Positions 8,220 through 15,606 of a stretch of 64,000 bases of DNA are shown here, piece by piece; position 1 is the stretch's first letter, and each line of letters starts with the position of its first letter. The stretch lies in assembly GCA_949296355.1 (NCBI GenBank), contig CASFPS010000010.1:1-64000 (forward strand). Reading direction: 5' to 3'. Both the position numbers and the translations under genes were made by a program. Origin of the DNA: an uncultured bacterium (GTDB taxonomy: Bacteria > Cyanobacteriota > Vampirovibrionia > Gastranaerophilales > Gastranaerophilaceae). The notes beneath the pieces were generated by a model. It did not search any database. It had not been told where the DNA came from and saw only the letters and a program-made list of their open reading frames with translations.

Positions 8220-9587
8220 ATGACAATATTTGACGAGAGTTTAATTCTAGAAACCATTAATATGATTAAGCTTTACAATTTTGATATCAGAACTGTAACG
8301 CTTACAATAAGCCTGCGCGACTGTTTGTCAGAAGATGTAAACAAGGTTTGTGACAAAATTAAATACAAACTTGATAAATATGCGGGAAATCTTGTCAATT
8401 ATGCAAATGATATAGAAAATGATTATTCTATCCCGATTGTAAACAAAAGAATTGCGGTTACACCGATTTCACTTGTGGGCGAATCCTGTACTCATAAGGA
8501 TTACATAAAAATTGCCCGTACGCTTGATGAATGTGCAAAAAATCTTGGCATAGATTTTATCGGCGGATTTTCCGCACTTGTAGAAAAAGGATGTACTCAA
8601 GGGGATCTTGCACTTATTGAAGCAATACCGGAGGCTCTTTGCGCAACAGAAAGACTCTGTTCATCAGTTAATGTTGCAAGTTCAAAAGCCGGAATCAATA
8701 TGGATGCTGTTTTAAAAATGGCAGAGACTATTAAAAAATCAGCAGAACTTACGGCTGATAAAGACGGGCTTGGAGCGGCAAAACTTGTAGTATTCTGTAA
8801 CTCCGTAAGCGACAATCCGTTTATGGCAGGAGCATACTGCGGTTACGGCGAGCCGGAATGTGCTTTAAATATAGGCGTTTCAGGCCCGGGTGTTGTAAGA
8901 GCTGCTATAAGTGATTTAGATAAAAATGCTGATTTTGGAGTTCTTACAAATAAAATTAAACAAACTGCATATAAAATTACAACTACAGGCGAGCTTGTAG
9001 GAAGAAAACTTGCTGACAGATTAGGAATACCTTTCGGTGTAATTGACCTTTCGCTTGCGCCGACTCCTGCAGTCGGAGACAGTGTTGCTCAAATATTTCA
9101 GGCAATGGGGCTTGAACATGCCGGCGCTCACGGAACAACCGCTGCTCTTGCAATGCTTAACGATGCTGTTAAAAAAGGCGGGATTATGGCAAGCTCTTAT
9201 GTCGGCGGGCTTTCAGGCGCTTTTATTCCGGTATCCGAAGACGCCGGAATGATAGAAGCTGCTTCAAAAGGTTATTTAACTTTCGATAAATTAGAAGCAA
9301 TGACCTGTGTTTGCTCTGTCGGGCTTGATATGATTGCAATCCCGGGAGATACCCCGGAGTCAACGATTGCCGGCATGATAGCAGATGAAATGGCTATAGG
9401 CATGATTAATAAGAAAACAACGGCGGTCAGGATTATACCTGCCCCGAATAAAAGAGCTGGAGATAATGTCGTATTTGGCGGACTTCTCGGAGAAGCGCCG
9501 GTGATGAAGGTTAACAATCTTTCATCAGAAAATTTCGTAAAGCGGGGGGGACGAATTCCTGCACCTATACATAGTTTGAACAATTAA
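8220..9587 (+). CDS. DUF711 (PFL) family protein, 455 aa
   Basis: Member of the DUF711/UPF0210 family, related in fold to anaerobic ribonucleotide reductase/formate-lyase barrels; its reaction is not established to my knowledge. Family features seen: N-terminal [18 protein letters not shown], central [17 protein letters not shown]-like glycine-rich loop, and [18 protein letters not shown] near the end. The family normally begins at the equivalent of the ATG at 8220. An upstream in-frame ATG at 8178 would add 14 hydrophobic residues overlapping the promoter, so I reject it. The ACT-domain partner often encoded next to DUF711 is absent here. Confidence 0.88.
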   Translation: MTIFDESLILETINMIKLYNFDIRTVTLTISLRDCLSEDVNKVCDKIKYKLDKYAGNLVNYANDIENDYSIPIVNKRIAVTPISLVGESCTHKDYIKIARTLDECAKNLGIDFIGGFSALVEKGCTQGDLALIEAIPEALCATERLCSSVNVASSKAGINMDAVLKMAETIKKSAELTADKDGLGAAKLVVFCNSVSDNPFMAGAYCGYGEPECALNIGVSGPGVVRAAISDLDKNADFGVLTNKIKQTAYKITTTGELVGRKLADRLGIPFGVIDLSLAPTPAVGDSVAQIFQAMGLEHAGAHGTTAALAMLNDAVKKGGIMASSYVGGLSGAFIPVSEDAGMIEAASKGYLTFDKLEAMTCVCSVGLDMIAIPGDTPESTIAGMIADEMAIGMINKKTTAVRIIPAPNKRAGDNVVFGGLLGEAPVMKVNNLSSENFVKRGGRIPAPIHSLNN

Positions 9588-9599
9588 GAAGGCGAAAAA

Positions 9600-9922
9600 A
9601 TGAGTACATTCAAAGATTTGGAAGACAGTTTGAAAAAATTTATGATAGAAGAACAGTCTGATGCTCACAACGTTAAAAGTATTAACATGGCAAAATATAA
9701 TAACATGCGGATATGGATGATTCAAAGTACCAGCAGCCGCATTTTATTGTAAGAATTACTATTTCAGAAGCTGTATTTTCTCTTAGTGATTGTTCTAAAA
9801 TAAATGGCGGTCTGGGTTTTGAAGAAAGACTTGTTGTAAAATGGTTCGGTCGTATGGGAGTCAAAAATAAACTACAGCTGCTATGGGGTTCAGCGGACGT
9901 TCATAAACAACAGGAAGAATAG
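9600..9922 (+). pseudogene. Frameshifted small protein, possibly DUF4160-like
   Basis: Reading from ATG 9600 (AAGGCG upstream) gives 50 residues ending at 9752. A second frame, open from 9704 to 9922, continues with KYQQPHFIVRI, ISEAVFSL, GGLGFEERLVVKWF. Joining the frames at about 9714-9718 by a -1 step gives one protein of about 107 aa in which PHF.V..(10-25)..KWF resembles DUF4160-type toxin-associated proteins. That family match is tentative. A single lost base (sequencing error or true mutation) is the simplest explanation. It lies between DUF711 and HxlR, probably in the same transcript. Confidence 0.5.
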
Positions 9923-9927
9923 AAGGA

Positions 9928-10269
9928 ATGCGGTATAAAGATCTGGCAGTAAATCCGGTAAGTGTGGTTTTGCAGCTTGTTGGTGCAAGGTGGAAACTTC
10001 TCATCATAAGAGAGCTTTTAAAAAAAGAGCTGCGCTTTGTTGAATTAAAAAAGAAACTGGGCTGCACTGCAAAAGTTTTAACGAATTGCCTTAAAGAGCT
10101 TGAAGAAGACGGACTTGTTGTGAGAGAAGAGCTTGATGATACCCAGCTGAAAGTTGTATATTATCTGACAGACATCGGGTACACTCTGAGACCTGTAATT
10201 GAATCTATGCAAAAATGGGGAAAAGAGTATAAAAGATTGCGCAAATTAATGGAAAAGGTTAATTTGTAA
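9928..10269 (+). CDS. HxlR-family winged-helix regulator, 113 aa
   Basis: Transcriptional regulator. The single wHTH domain shows the family pattern LQLVGARWKLLIIREL, followed by LRFVELKKKL, the recognition helix segment AKVLTNCLKELEEDGLV, and VVYYLTDIGYTLRPVIESMQKWG. The near-N-terminal Cys used by some redox/aldehyde-sensing HxlR proteins is missing, so the signal is unknown. AGAAGGA directly precedes the ATG and AGGAAG lies 10 bases upstream. Its stop overlaps the convergent aroB stop by 11 bp. Confidence 0.92.
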   Translation: MRYKDLAVNPVSVVLQLVGARWKLLIIRELLKKELRFVELKKKLGCTAKVLTNCLKELEEDGLVVREELDDTQLKVVYYLTDIGYTLRPVIESMQKWGKEYKRLRKLMEKVNL

Positions 10270-11356
10270 GTTTCTTAACGCCTTCAAACATATAAACCGT
10301 CTCCTCGGGCGTTAGTTTGATTTCTTTAACTTTTTTCTTTGCATAAGGAATTATAAAAGTAATTTTTCCGTCAGATGCCTTCTTATCTTTTTTCATTATT
10401 TCCACAAGCTTTTCAGGCGGAAATTCTTTATTGAGAGGTTTAAATCCGTATTTTTCCAGAAGTTCGATTGACAGTCTATAGTATGAATAAGTTATATATT
10501 CCTGCTTGTATGCCCAGTTTATTATAAAGAACATTCCATACACAACCGCCTCACCGTGGGTATATTTTTTGTATCTGGTAATTGTCTCAAGCGCATGCGC
10601 AAGAGTATGACCGAAGTTGAGAACTTTTCTCAAACCGCCTTCTTTTTCATCCTGATTTACAACTGCTGTCTTTAAGTTCAGGCAGTATTCAATCATTCTA
10701 ATTATTGTTATCGGCTCTTTCTGGAGAATTTTCTCGCAGCCGAGAGTCAAAAATTCAAACAAATAAAGCGCCGTTTCATACCCGCAGTTTTCTTCAATAA
10801 ACGCGTATTTCAGAACTTCTCCCAAACCGGATAAAAATTGTCTTTTATCAAGTGTATTCAAAAAATTAATATTGATAAATACAGCCTTTGGCTGCCAGAA
10901 GGTTCCGATAATGTTTTTGGCATTTTTTAAATCTATTGCGTTTTTTCCTCCGACAGAAGAGTCTACGGCAGAAAGGAGCGTTGTCGGAACTTGAATATAG
11001 TCAATACCTCTCATATAAGTCGAAGCCGCAAAGCCGGTAATATCGCCGACGACTCCGCCTCCTACAGCTACCATAACATCTTTTCGCGTAAGCCCGAGCT
11101 CTATTGCGCGTTCTATAATTTTCAGATAATTTTTGTAATTCTTTTCCTGTTCGCCGTCTTTCAGGATAAAAAGTTCATCCTCAGAAAAATCAAATTTGTT
11201 ATAGTATAAATCGTAAACCTTTTTGGAAATTACAATAAGCCTTTTCTGACCCGCTGTTGCTTCGTCAATTTCCTTATTGAGTTTACTGAAACTATTGTCG
11301 GAAATCTCTATATTGTATTCTTTTTCATTAGTTTTTACATTAAGAATCTGCTTCAT
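10259..11356 (-). CDS. aroB: 3-dehydroquinate synthase, 365 aa
   Basis: Second shikimate step: NAD- and Zn-dependent cyclisation of DAHP. Visible are the NAD-binding GGGVVGDITGFAAS, PTTLLSAVDSSVGGKNAID, and metal/active-site stretches GLGEVLKYAF and NFGHTLAHALE. Length is normal. The start overlaps the end of aroK by 17 bp, so aroC-aroK-aroB form a translationally coupled operon read from the aroC promoter. Confidence 0.97.
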   Translation of the reverse strand: MKQILNVKTNEKEYNIEISDNSFSKLNKEIDEATAGQKRLIVISKKVYDLYYNKFDFSEDELFILKDGEQEKNYKNYLKIIERAIELGLTRKDVMVAVGGGVVGDITGFAASTYMRGIDYIQVPTTLLSAVDSSVGGKNAIDLKNAKNIIGTFWQPKAVFININFLNTLDKRQFLSGLGEVLKYAFIEENCGYETALYLFEFLTLGCEKILQKEPITIIRMIEYCLNLKTAVVNQDEKEGGLRKVLNFGHTLAHALETITRYKKYTHGEAVVYGMFFIINWAYKQEYITYSYYRLSIELLEKYGFKPLNKEFPPEKLVEIMKKDKKASDGKITFIIPYAKKKVKEIKLTPEETVYMFEGVKKLTN

Positions 11357-11849
11357 TCAGTATAAACCTTATAATTTCATCCTCGCTTAATAAATCAGTA
11401 TCAATTATATAATGTGCTTTTTTATAATTTTCTTCCCGCTTTTTAAGCATATTTTCAAGAATTTCACGCGGATTTTCTTTCTGCAGAAGCGGTCTTGAAG
11501 AATCATCCGCCAATCTTTCATACAGTATATCAGGATTTGTTTTTAAGTAAAACACTTTGCCTGTTTTTAGAAATGTCGCTCTGTTATCCGGATTTTCAAA
11601 CGCTCCGCCGCCTGTTGATATAACGCGGTTAGAACCTGTACAGCAAGATTTTATCGTGTCATATTCAAGCTTTCTGAAATAATCTTCGGAATACTTAGCA
11701 AAAATATCACTGATTTTCATTCCTGCAGTTCTTTCGATTACACTGTCAAGGTCAATATGAATGTAATCAGGAAGTCTCTCTGCAAGCTTCGCGCCAAAAG
11801 TGGTTTTGCCGCATCCGGGCATGCCTATGAGAATAATATTATTCCCCAT
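11340..11849 (-). CDS. aroK: Shikimate kinase, 169 aa
   Basis: ATP-dependent 3-phosphorylation of shikimate. P-loop GMPGCGKTTFG at residues 8-18, shikimate-binding DLDSVIE and FRKLE, glycine-rich STGGGAF, and the lid arginine in SSRPLL. It overlaps aroC upstream by 11 bp and aroB downstream by 17 bp. Confidence 0.96.
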   Translation of the reverse strand: MGNNIILIGMPGCGKTTFGAKLAERLPDYIHIDLDSVIERTAGMKISDIFAKYSEDYFRKLEYDTIKSCCTGSNRVISTGGGAFENPDNRATFLKTGKVFYLKTNPDILYERLADDSSRPLLQKENPREILENMLKKREENYKKAHYIIDTDLLSEDEIIRFILNEADS

Positions 11850-13002
11850 AATGCGCTTTCATCTCCACAAAGTTGTCTCCGCCGATTTTGGAGAGAAGTT
11901 CATCTACAAGTATAATAGCAACCCTTGCCTCCGCAACAACGGCACATGCAGGAACCGCACAAGTATCAGAACGTTCGAAATGCGCACTTGCAGGTGTCAT
12001 ATCCTTAATATCCACTGTTGCAAGAGCCTTGCGCATTGTAGGAATCGGCTTCATTGTACCTCTTATAACAAGCGCTTCCCCGTTTGTCATGCCGCCTTCC
12101 AAGCCTCCGGCGTTATTTGTCTGACGGTAAATTGTTTTATTCTTTACAAAAACTTCATCATGCATTTGAGAGCCTTTGAGAGATGCTGCCTCAACTCCCG
12201 CTCCGATTTCTACGGCTTTAACCGCCGGAATACTCATAACCGCCTGCGCCAGACGCCCGTCTAAAGCTCTGTCCCAGTGTACGTAAGAACCAAGCCCTAC
12301 AGGAAGATTGCCGAAAATCACTTCAAATTTTCCGCCGAGCGTGTCTCCTGCCTGAGCCGCTTCGTCAATAGCGTTGCGCATTCTGTCGGCTGTAAGATCA
12401 TCCGCGCATCTTACGTCTGATTTTTCAGCTTTTTCTTTTATAAGAGTGTAAGTTTTCGGATAAAAATCGAGTTTTACGTTCCCTATCTGCACAACATGAG
12501 AAAATCCCATGATTCCGAACTCTTTAAGGATTTGTTTTGCAACAGAACCTACAGCTACTTCAATAGCGGTTTTTCTGGCGCTTGAACGCTCAAGAACATC
12601 TCTTAAGTCCGTAAAATTGTACTTAACAGAGCCGGCATAATCGGCATGCCCGGGGCGGAGTTTTGTAAAAGCTTTTGCCTCGATTTTTTTTAATGTTTCC
12701 TGCGTCGGATAATCCTGATGTTCAACATTCATAACCTCCTGCCAGTTTTCAAAGTCTTTATTCTTAATCTCAAGACAAATAGGCGCCCCTGTTGATTTTC
12801 CGAAACGCACGCCTGATTTAATTTCAACCGTGTCATGCTCAATTTTCATCCTGCCGCCGCGTCCGTAACCAGCCTGACGCCGCGCAAGGTCTTCATTAAT
12901 AACAGAAGCTTTTATACGAAAACCAGCCGGAACGCCTTCTATTATGGCATTCAGGCATTTACCGTGGCTTTCTCCCGAAGTTAAAAATCTGAATCTTTCC
13001 AT
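11839..13002 (-). CDS. aroC: Chorismate synthase, 387 aa
   Basis: Last shikimate step, FMN-dependent EPSP to chorismate. Conserved FLTSGESHGKCL, the GRGGRMKIE/GKSTGAPI region, RPGHADYAG, RSSARKTA, GGLEGGMTNGE and the C-terminal DTCAVPACAVVAEA are all present. I place the start at 13002 (MERFRFLTSGESHG), as the family starts there. The upstream in-frame ATG at 13020 would lie inside the promoter and terminator. With TATAAT six bases before this ATG and no ribosome site, the mRNA is probably leaderless. Heads the aroC-aroK-aroB operon. Its neighbour aroE/aroA are not in the window. Confidence 0.96.
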   Translation of the reverse strand: MERFRFLTSGESHGKCLNAIIEGVPAGFRIKASVINEDLARRQAGYGRGGRMKIEHDTVEIKSGVRFGKSTGAPICLEIKNKDFENWQEVMNVEHQDYPTQETLKKIEAKAFTKLRPGHADYAGSVKYNFTDLRDVLERSSARKTAIEVAVGSVAKQILKEFGIMGFSHVVQIGNVKLDFYPKTYTLIKEKAEKSDVRCADDLTADRMRNAIDEAAQAGDTLGGKFEVIFGNLPVGLGSYVHWDRALDGRLAQAVMSIPAVKAVEIGAGVEAASLKGSQMHDEVFVKNKTIYRQTNNAGGLEGGMTNGEALVIRGTMKPIPTMRKALATVDIKDMTPASAHFERSDTCAVPACAVVAEARVAIILVDELLSKIGGDNFVEMKAHYGE

Positions 13003-13008
13003 GCCAAT

Positions 13009-13014
13009 ATTATA
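13009..13014 (-). promoter_or_regulatory. -10 box of aroC (leaderless)
   Basis: On the minus strand TATAAT ends six bases before the aroC ATG, so transcription should begin at or beside the start codon. The region further upstream is occupied by the terminator stem of the preceding gene. Confidence 0.6.
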
Positions 13015-13018
13015 CAAC

Positions 13019-13048
13019 AAAAAAACGCCCCAAATTGGGGCGTTTTTT
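13019..13048 (-). terminator. Rho-independent terminator (works on both strands)
   Basis: Stem CGCCCCAA / TTGGGGCG with A and T runs on both sides. On the minus strand it ends the ispG - small exported protein transcript. Confidence 0.9.
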
Positions 13049-13056
13049 TCTGAAAA

Positions 13057-13371
13057 TTATAAATCTCTAAAGCTTGGAGATTGGTGAATATCGTGATGAT
13101 ATCTTTCCTGGCTGTCTACTGCCGGATCCAGATAAGAATAACAATTCTGCAGGAATCTTACAAACTTATTGTGTTTCTTTTCGTACAAAGGTTCGCAAGG
13201 ATTGCCGGCATAACGGTTTTTCTGAATCAAAACCTGTTCTGCGCCTGCTTCTGAATATCCGTTATTAATAAGATATTCTGCGTCTGTTTGTTGAGCAGGA
13301 GTAATATCTGCTCTTGCACTGATACATAAAGCTGTAAATAAAGCTAATACTAAAAATAAATTTCTTCTCAT
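13057..13371 (-). CDS. Small exported protein, 104 aa
   Basis: Unrecognised. A signal peptide is clear: basic start, hydrophobic stretch LFLVLALFTALCIS and a probable cleavage after ARA. The mature part is about 80 residues with a TPAQQTDAEYLINNGY segment and two Cys that could form a disulphide. It begins a few bases after the ispG stop, so it is co-transcribed. The ATG at 13371 has GGGTG just upstream; the ATG at 13380 is an alternative that adds three residues. Confidence 0.7.
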   Translation of the reverse strand: MRRNLFLVLALFTALCISARADITPAQQTDAEYLINNGYSEAGAEQVLIQKNRYAGNPCEPLYEKKHNKFVRFLQNCYSYLDPAVDSQERYHHDIHQSPSFRDL

Positions 13372-13382
13372 AACACCCATTC

Positions 13383-14447
13383 TTATTTAACTGAACTATA
13401 TGATTCCATTATAATATTTTCTAAAGAATTAATCAAGTCGGATTCCGGAACTCTTGCAATAATTTCTCCTTTTTTAAAAATATACCCTTCCTTAATTGCT
13501 CCGGCTATGCCAAAATCCGCATGTCTGGCTTCTCCCGGACCGTTAACAGGGCATCCCATGACCGCTATTGTGATAGGTAAATCAAGGTTTTTAAACCGTT
13601 CTTCCACCTTTTTTGCCAATCCGATTAAGTCAATCTGGGTTCTTCCGCAAGTCGGGCATGAGATAAAATTGATTCCTTTTTGTCTTAAATTAAGGGCTTT
13701 CAGGATTCCAAATCCGGCATGAACCTCTTCTACCGGATTTTCGGTCAAAGATACTCTAATTGTATCTCCGATTCCTTCGCTTAACAGTGTTCCTAAGCCT
13801 ATTGATGATTTAATTAAGCCTGATTTTAAAGTTCCTGCTTCGGTTACGCCAAGATGCAGAGGATAGTCGACTTTTTTTGCAATAAGTCTGTATGCCTCGA
13901 TTGTAGTAGGTACATCAGAAGACTTAAGAGAAATTTTTGTATCGTAAAAATTCAAATCCTCTAAAATTTCTAAATGCCTCATGGCTGATAAAACCATTTT
14001 CTCTGCAAGCGGAATGTCCATCTCTGCAAATTCTTTTTCTAAAGAGCCTGCATTAATACCTATTCGTATCGGAACATTATGCGCTTTGGCAGCCTCCACA
14101 ACCTTAACTGTATGCTCTCTTTTTCCGATATTTCCCGGATTAATACGAAGGGCATGGATTCCGTTTTCAATACAGGTTAAGGCAAGGCGGTAGTCAAAAT
14201 GAATATCCGCAACCAGAGGAACAGGAGATTTTTTAACAATATCTTTAATAGCAGCCGCCGCGTCTTTATTCAAAACCGCAAGCCTTACAATTTCACACCC
14301 CGCGGAAGCCAGTTCGCTTATCTGGTCTAAAGTCTTTGCAACATCACGCGTGTCGGTGTTACACATAGACTGAACACTAACAGGGGCGTCACCGCCGATT
14401 TTTACATTTCCGATAGAAATCTGTTTTGATTTTCGTCTGTTTATCAT
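13383..14447 (-). CDS. ispG: 4-hydroxy-3-methylbut-2-enyl diphosphate synthase (flavodoxin/ferredoxin), 354 aa
   Basis: Penultimate MEP-pathway enzyme of isoprenoid synthesis, 4Fe-4S dependent. TIM-barrel half: SVQSMCNTDT, VADIHFDYRLAL, RINPGNIG, RIGINAGSLE, HLGVTEAG. Cluster half: CPTCGRT and GCPVNGPGEA supply the three Cys and Glu ligands. This is the compact bacterial form without the insertion found in plant and Chlamydia enzymes. A TGGTAAAAT extended -10 lies six bases before the ATG, with no ribosome site, so the mRNA is probably leaderless. Confidence 0.97.
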   Translation of the reverse strand: MINRRKSKQISIGNVKIGGDAPVSVQSMCNTDTRDVAKTLDQISELASAGCEIVRLAVLNKDAAAAIKDIVKKSPVPLVADIHFDYRLALTCIENGIHALRINPGNIGKREHTVKVVEAAKAHNVPIRIGINAGSLEKEFAEMDIPLAEKMVLSAMRHLEILEDLNFYDTKISLKSSDVPTTIEAYRLIAKKVDYPLHLGVTEAGTLKSGLIKSSIGLGTLLSEGIGDTIRVSLTENPVEEVHAGFGILKALNLRQKGINFISCPTCGRTQIDLIGLAKKVEERFKNLDLPITIAVMGCPVNGPGEARHADFGIAGAIKEGYIFKKGEIIARVPESDLINSLENIIMESYSSVK

Positions 14448-14453
14448 ACATAA

Positions 14454-14462
14454 ATTTTACCA
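14454..14462 (-). promoter_or_regulatory. Extended -10 box of ispG (leaderless)
   Basis: Minus strand TGGTAAAAT, six bases before the ispG ATG. No good -35 is visible, which is usual for extended -10 promoters. Confidence 0.6.
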
Positions 14463-14512
14463 CGAAAAGTTAACGCAAGGTAAATATGAACTGTATTCTT
14501 TGTTTTTAAAAT

Positions 14513-14541
14513 TTGAATAATATTTTAATATATGATACCAT
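14513..14541 (+). promoter_or_regulatory. Candidate promoter upstream of the small hydrophobic peptide
   Basis: TTGAAT at 14513-14518, 17-bp spacer, TACCAT at 14536-14541. It would give a leader of about 70 nt before the small gene at 14619. Confidence 0.4.
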
Positions 14542-14613
14542 TGATTTGCAGGGTTAGCACAATGCTGCTTCGTCACACACAATTACAAAGAAATTGGACG
14601 AAAGGAGGCATAA

Positions 14614-14634
14614 ATGCTATGGTTGATAAAATAA
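14614..14634 (+). CDS. Possible 6-codon leader frame overlapping the peptide start
   Basis: ATG at 14614 has GGAGG (14604-14608) at ideal spacing and encodes MLWLIK before a TAA at 14632. It overlaps the start of the hydrophobic peptide gene in another frame, an arrangement that could couple or limit its translation. Confidence 0.3.
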   Translation: MLWLIK

Positions 14635-14693
14635 TAATGCTACTAATTGCATTCGACTTACTATTAGTAGCATTAAAATTATTAAAACTGTAG
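14619..14693 (+). CDS. Small hydrophobic peptide, 24 aa, holin-like type I toxin candidate
   Basis: ATG 14619 to TAG 14691-14693. The peptide is one membrane helix: MVDKIIMLLIAF then DLLLVALKLLKL. The pattern (short polar start, ML.IAF..L.VAL, basic end) resembles the 'putative holin-like toxin' peptides of type I toxin-antitoxin loci. AAAGGAGG lies 10 bases upstream. A long imperfect hairpin follows at once (14691-14746: GTAGGGTG/CACCCTGC outside, 11 bp inside). No antisense RNA promoter was identified. The call rests on pattern and context only. Confidence 0.4.
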   Translation: MVDKIIMLLIAFDLLLVALKLLKL

Positions 14694-14746
14694 GGTGCAA
14701 AGAAAGCCTTTAGCCGAAGCTTAAAACGCTAAGGGCTTCACCCTGC
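14690..14746. other. Long imperfect hairpin after the hydrophobic peptide
   Basis: The stem has two parts: GTAGGGTG pairing with CACCCTGC, and AAGCCTTTAGC pairing with GCTAAGGGCTT. There is no strong T run after it, so it is a weak terminator or an mRNA-stabilising or processing structure. Confidence 0.5.
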
Positions 14747-14802
14747 TATTATATTATTTACTATTTCATGAGATTTGTCAATATTATACAAAGGAGCGAA
14801 AG

Positions 14803-15558
14803 ATGAAAATAGCGGTGATTTCAGACATACACGGTAATATGGAAGCAATAGAAGCGGTTATGGCAGACATTGAACAAAAAGAGTGTGATAGAATTTTTGT
14901 CCTCGGAGACTACGCTATGGCCGGTCCTGAACCTAATTATGCCGTACAGTATTTCCTCAACAGGAAAAATGACCCTAAATTTACCATGATTCAGGGTAAT
15001 ACAGACTTAATGATTGCCGATTATTCGGAGGAACTCTACAATACACTCCGCGAAAAAGCTCCTATTATGGCAGAGGCTTTAAAAAATGATGTTGAACTTC
15101 TCAATCCGCTTGAGAAAAAATTCCTGAAAAATCTCCCTATTCAAAAAGAAGTTGAAGAAGAAGGTATAAAATTTTTGCTTGTACACGGCTCTCCGAGAAA
15201 AAACAACGAGGATATTCTGCCGGATACGCCGATAGAAGAAGTTGAAAAAATGCTTGTGAATGTTGACGCGGATGTCGTTTTGTGCGGACATACCCATATT
15301 CCTTGCGGATTTCAGACGGAAAGCAAAAAAACCGTAGTAAATGACGGCAGTATCGGAAGACCGTTTTTTATCCCCGAAGGTGGCGAGGTTAAGGCGTGCT
15401 ATTTGATTATTGAAGTTCAAAACGGAAAGTGTGTATTTGAACATCAATTTGTAAAATATAATAAAGAGCAGGCAGCAGAAAAACTTGCCTCTAGAGAATT
15501 TAACGGCTCCGATAAACTTGCAGGCATGCTTTTGAATCCGGAAGTACGGCATTTTTAG
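14803..15558 (+). CDS. Metallophosphoesterase, YfcE/MJ0936-like, 251 aa
   Basis: Calcineurin-fold phosphodiesterase or phosphatase with a two-metal site. Motifs in order: SDIHGN (residues 7-12), LGDYAMAG (GD..G), QGNTD (GN), LLVHGS and CGHTHIP (GHTH). Cytoplasmic. The substrate is unknown. The ATG follows AAAGGAGCGAAAG. It is convergent with cheA and appears monocistronic. Confidence 0.88.
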   Translation: MKIAVISDIHGNMEAIEAVMADIEQKECDRIFVLGDYAMAGPEPNYAVQYFLNRKNDPKFTMIQGNTDLMIADYSEELYNTLREKAPIMAEALKNDVELLNPLEKKFLKNLPIQKEVEEEGIKFLLVHGSPRKNNEDILPDTPIEEVEKMLVNVDADVVLCGHTHIPCGFQTESKKTVVNDGSIGRPFFIPEGGEVKACYLIIEVQNGKCVFEHQFVKYNKEQAAEKLASREFNGSDKLAGMLLNPEVRHF

Positions 15559-15606
15559 ATTGTCCCGGGTATAGATAACTTTTAACAGAAAACAAAAACA
15601 GTCTGC

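Noticed and set aside
11800-12264. 154-codon plus-strand frame opposite aroC/aroK
   Set aside because: Fully antisense to two strongly conserved shikimate genes; composition is that of a shadow frame.
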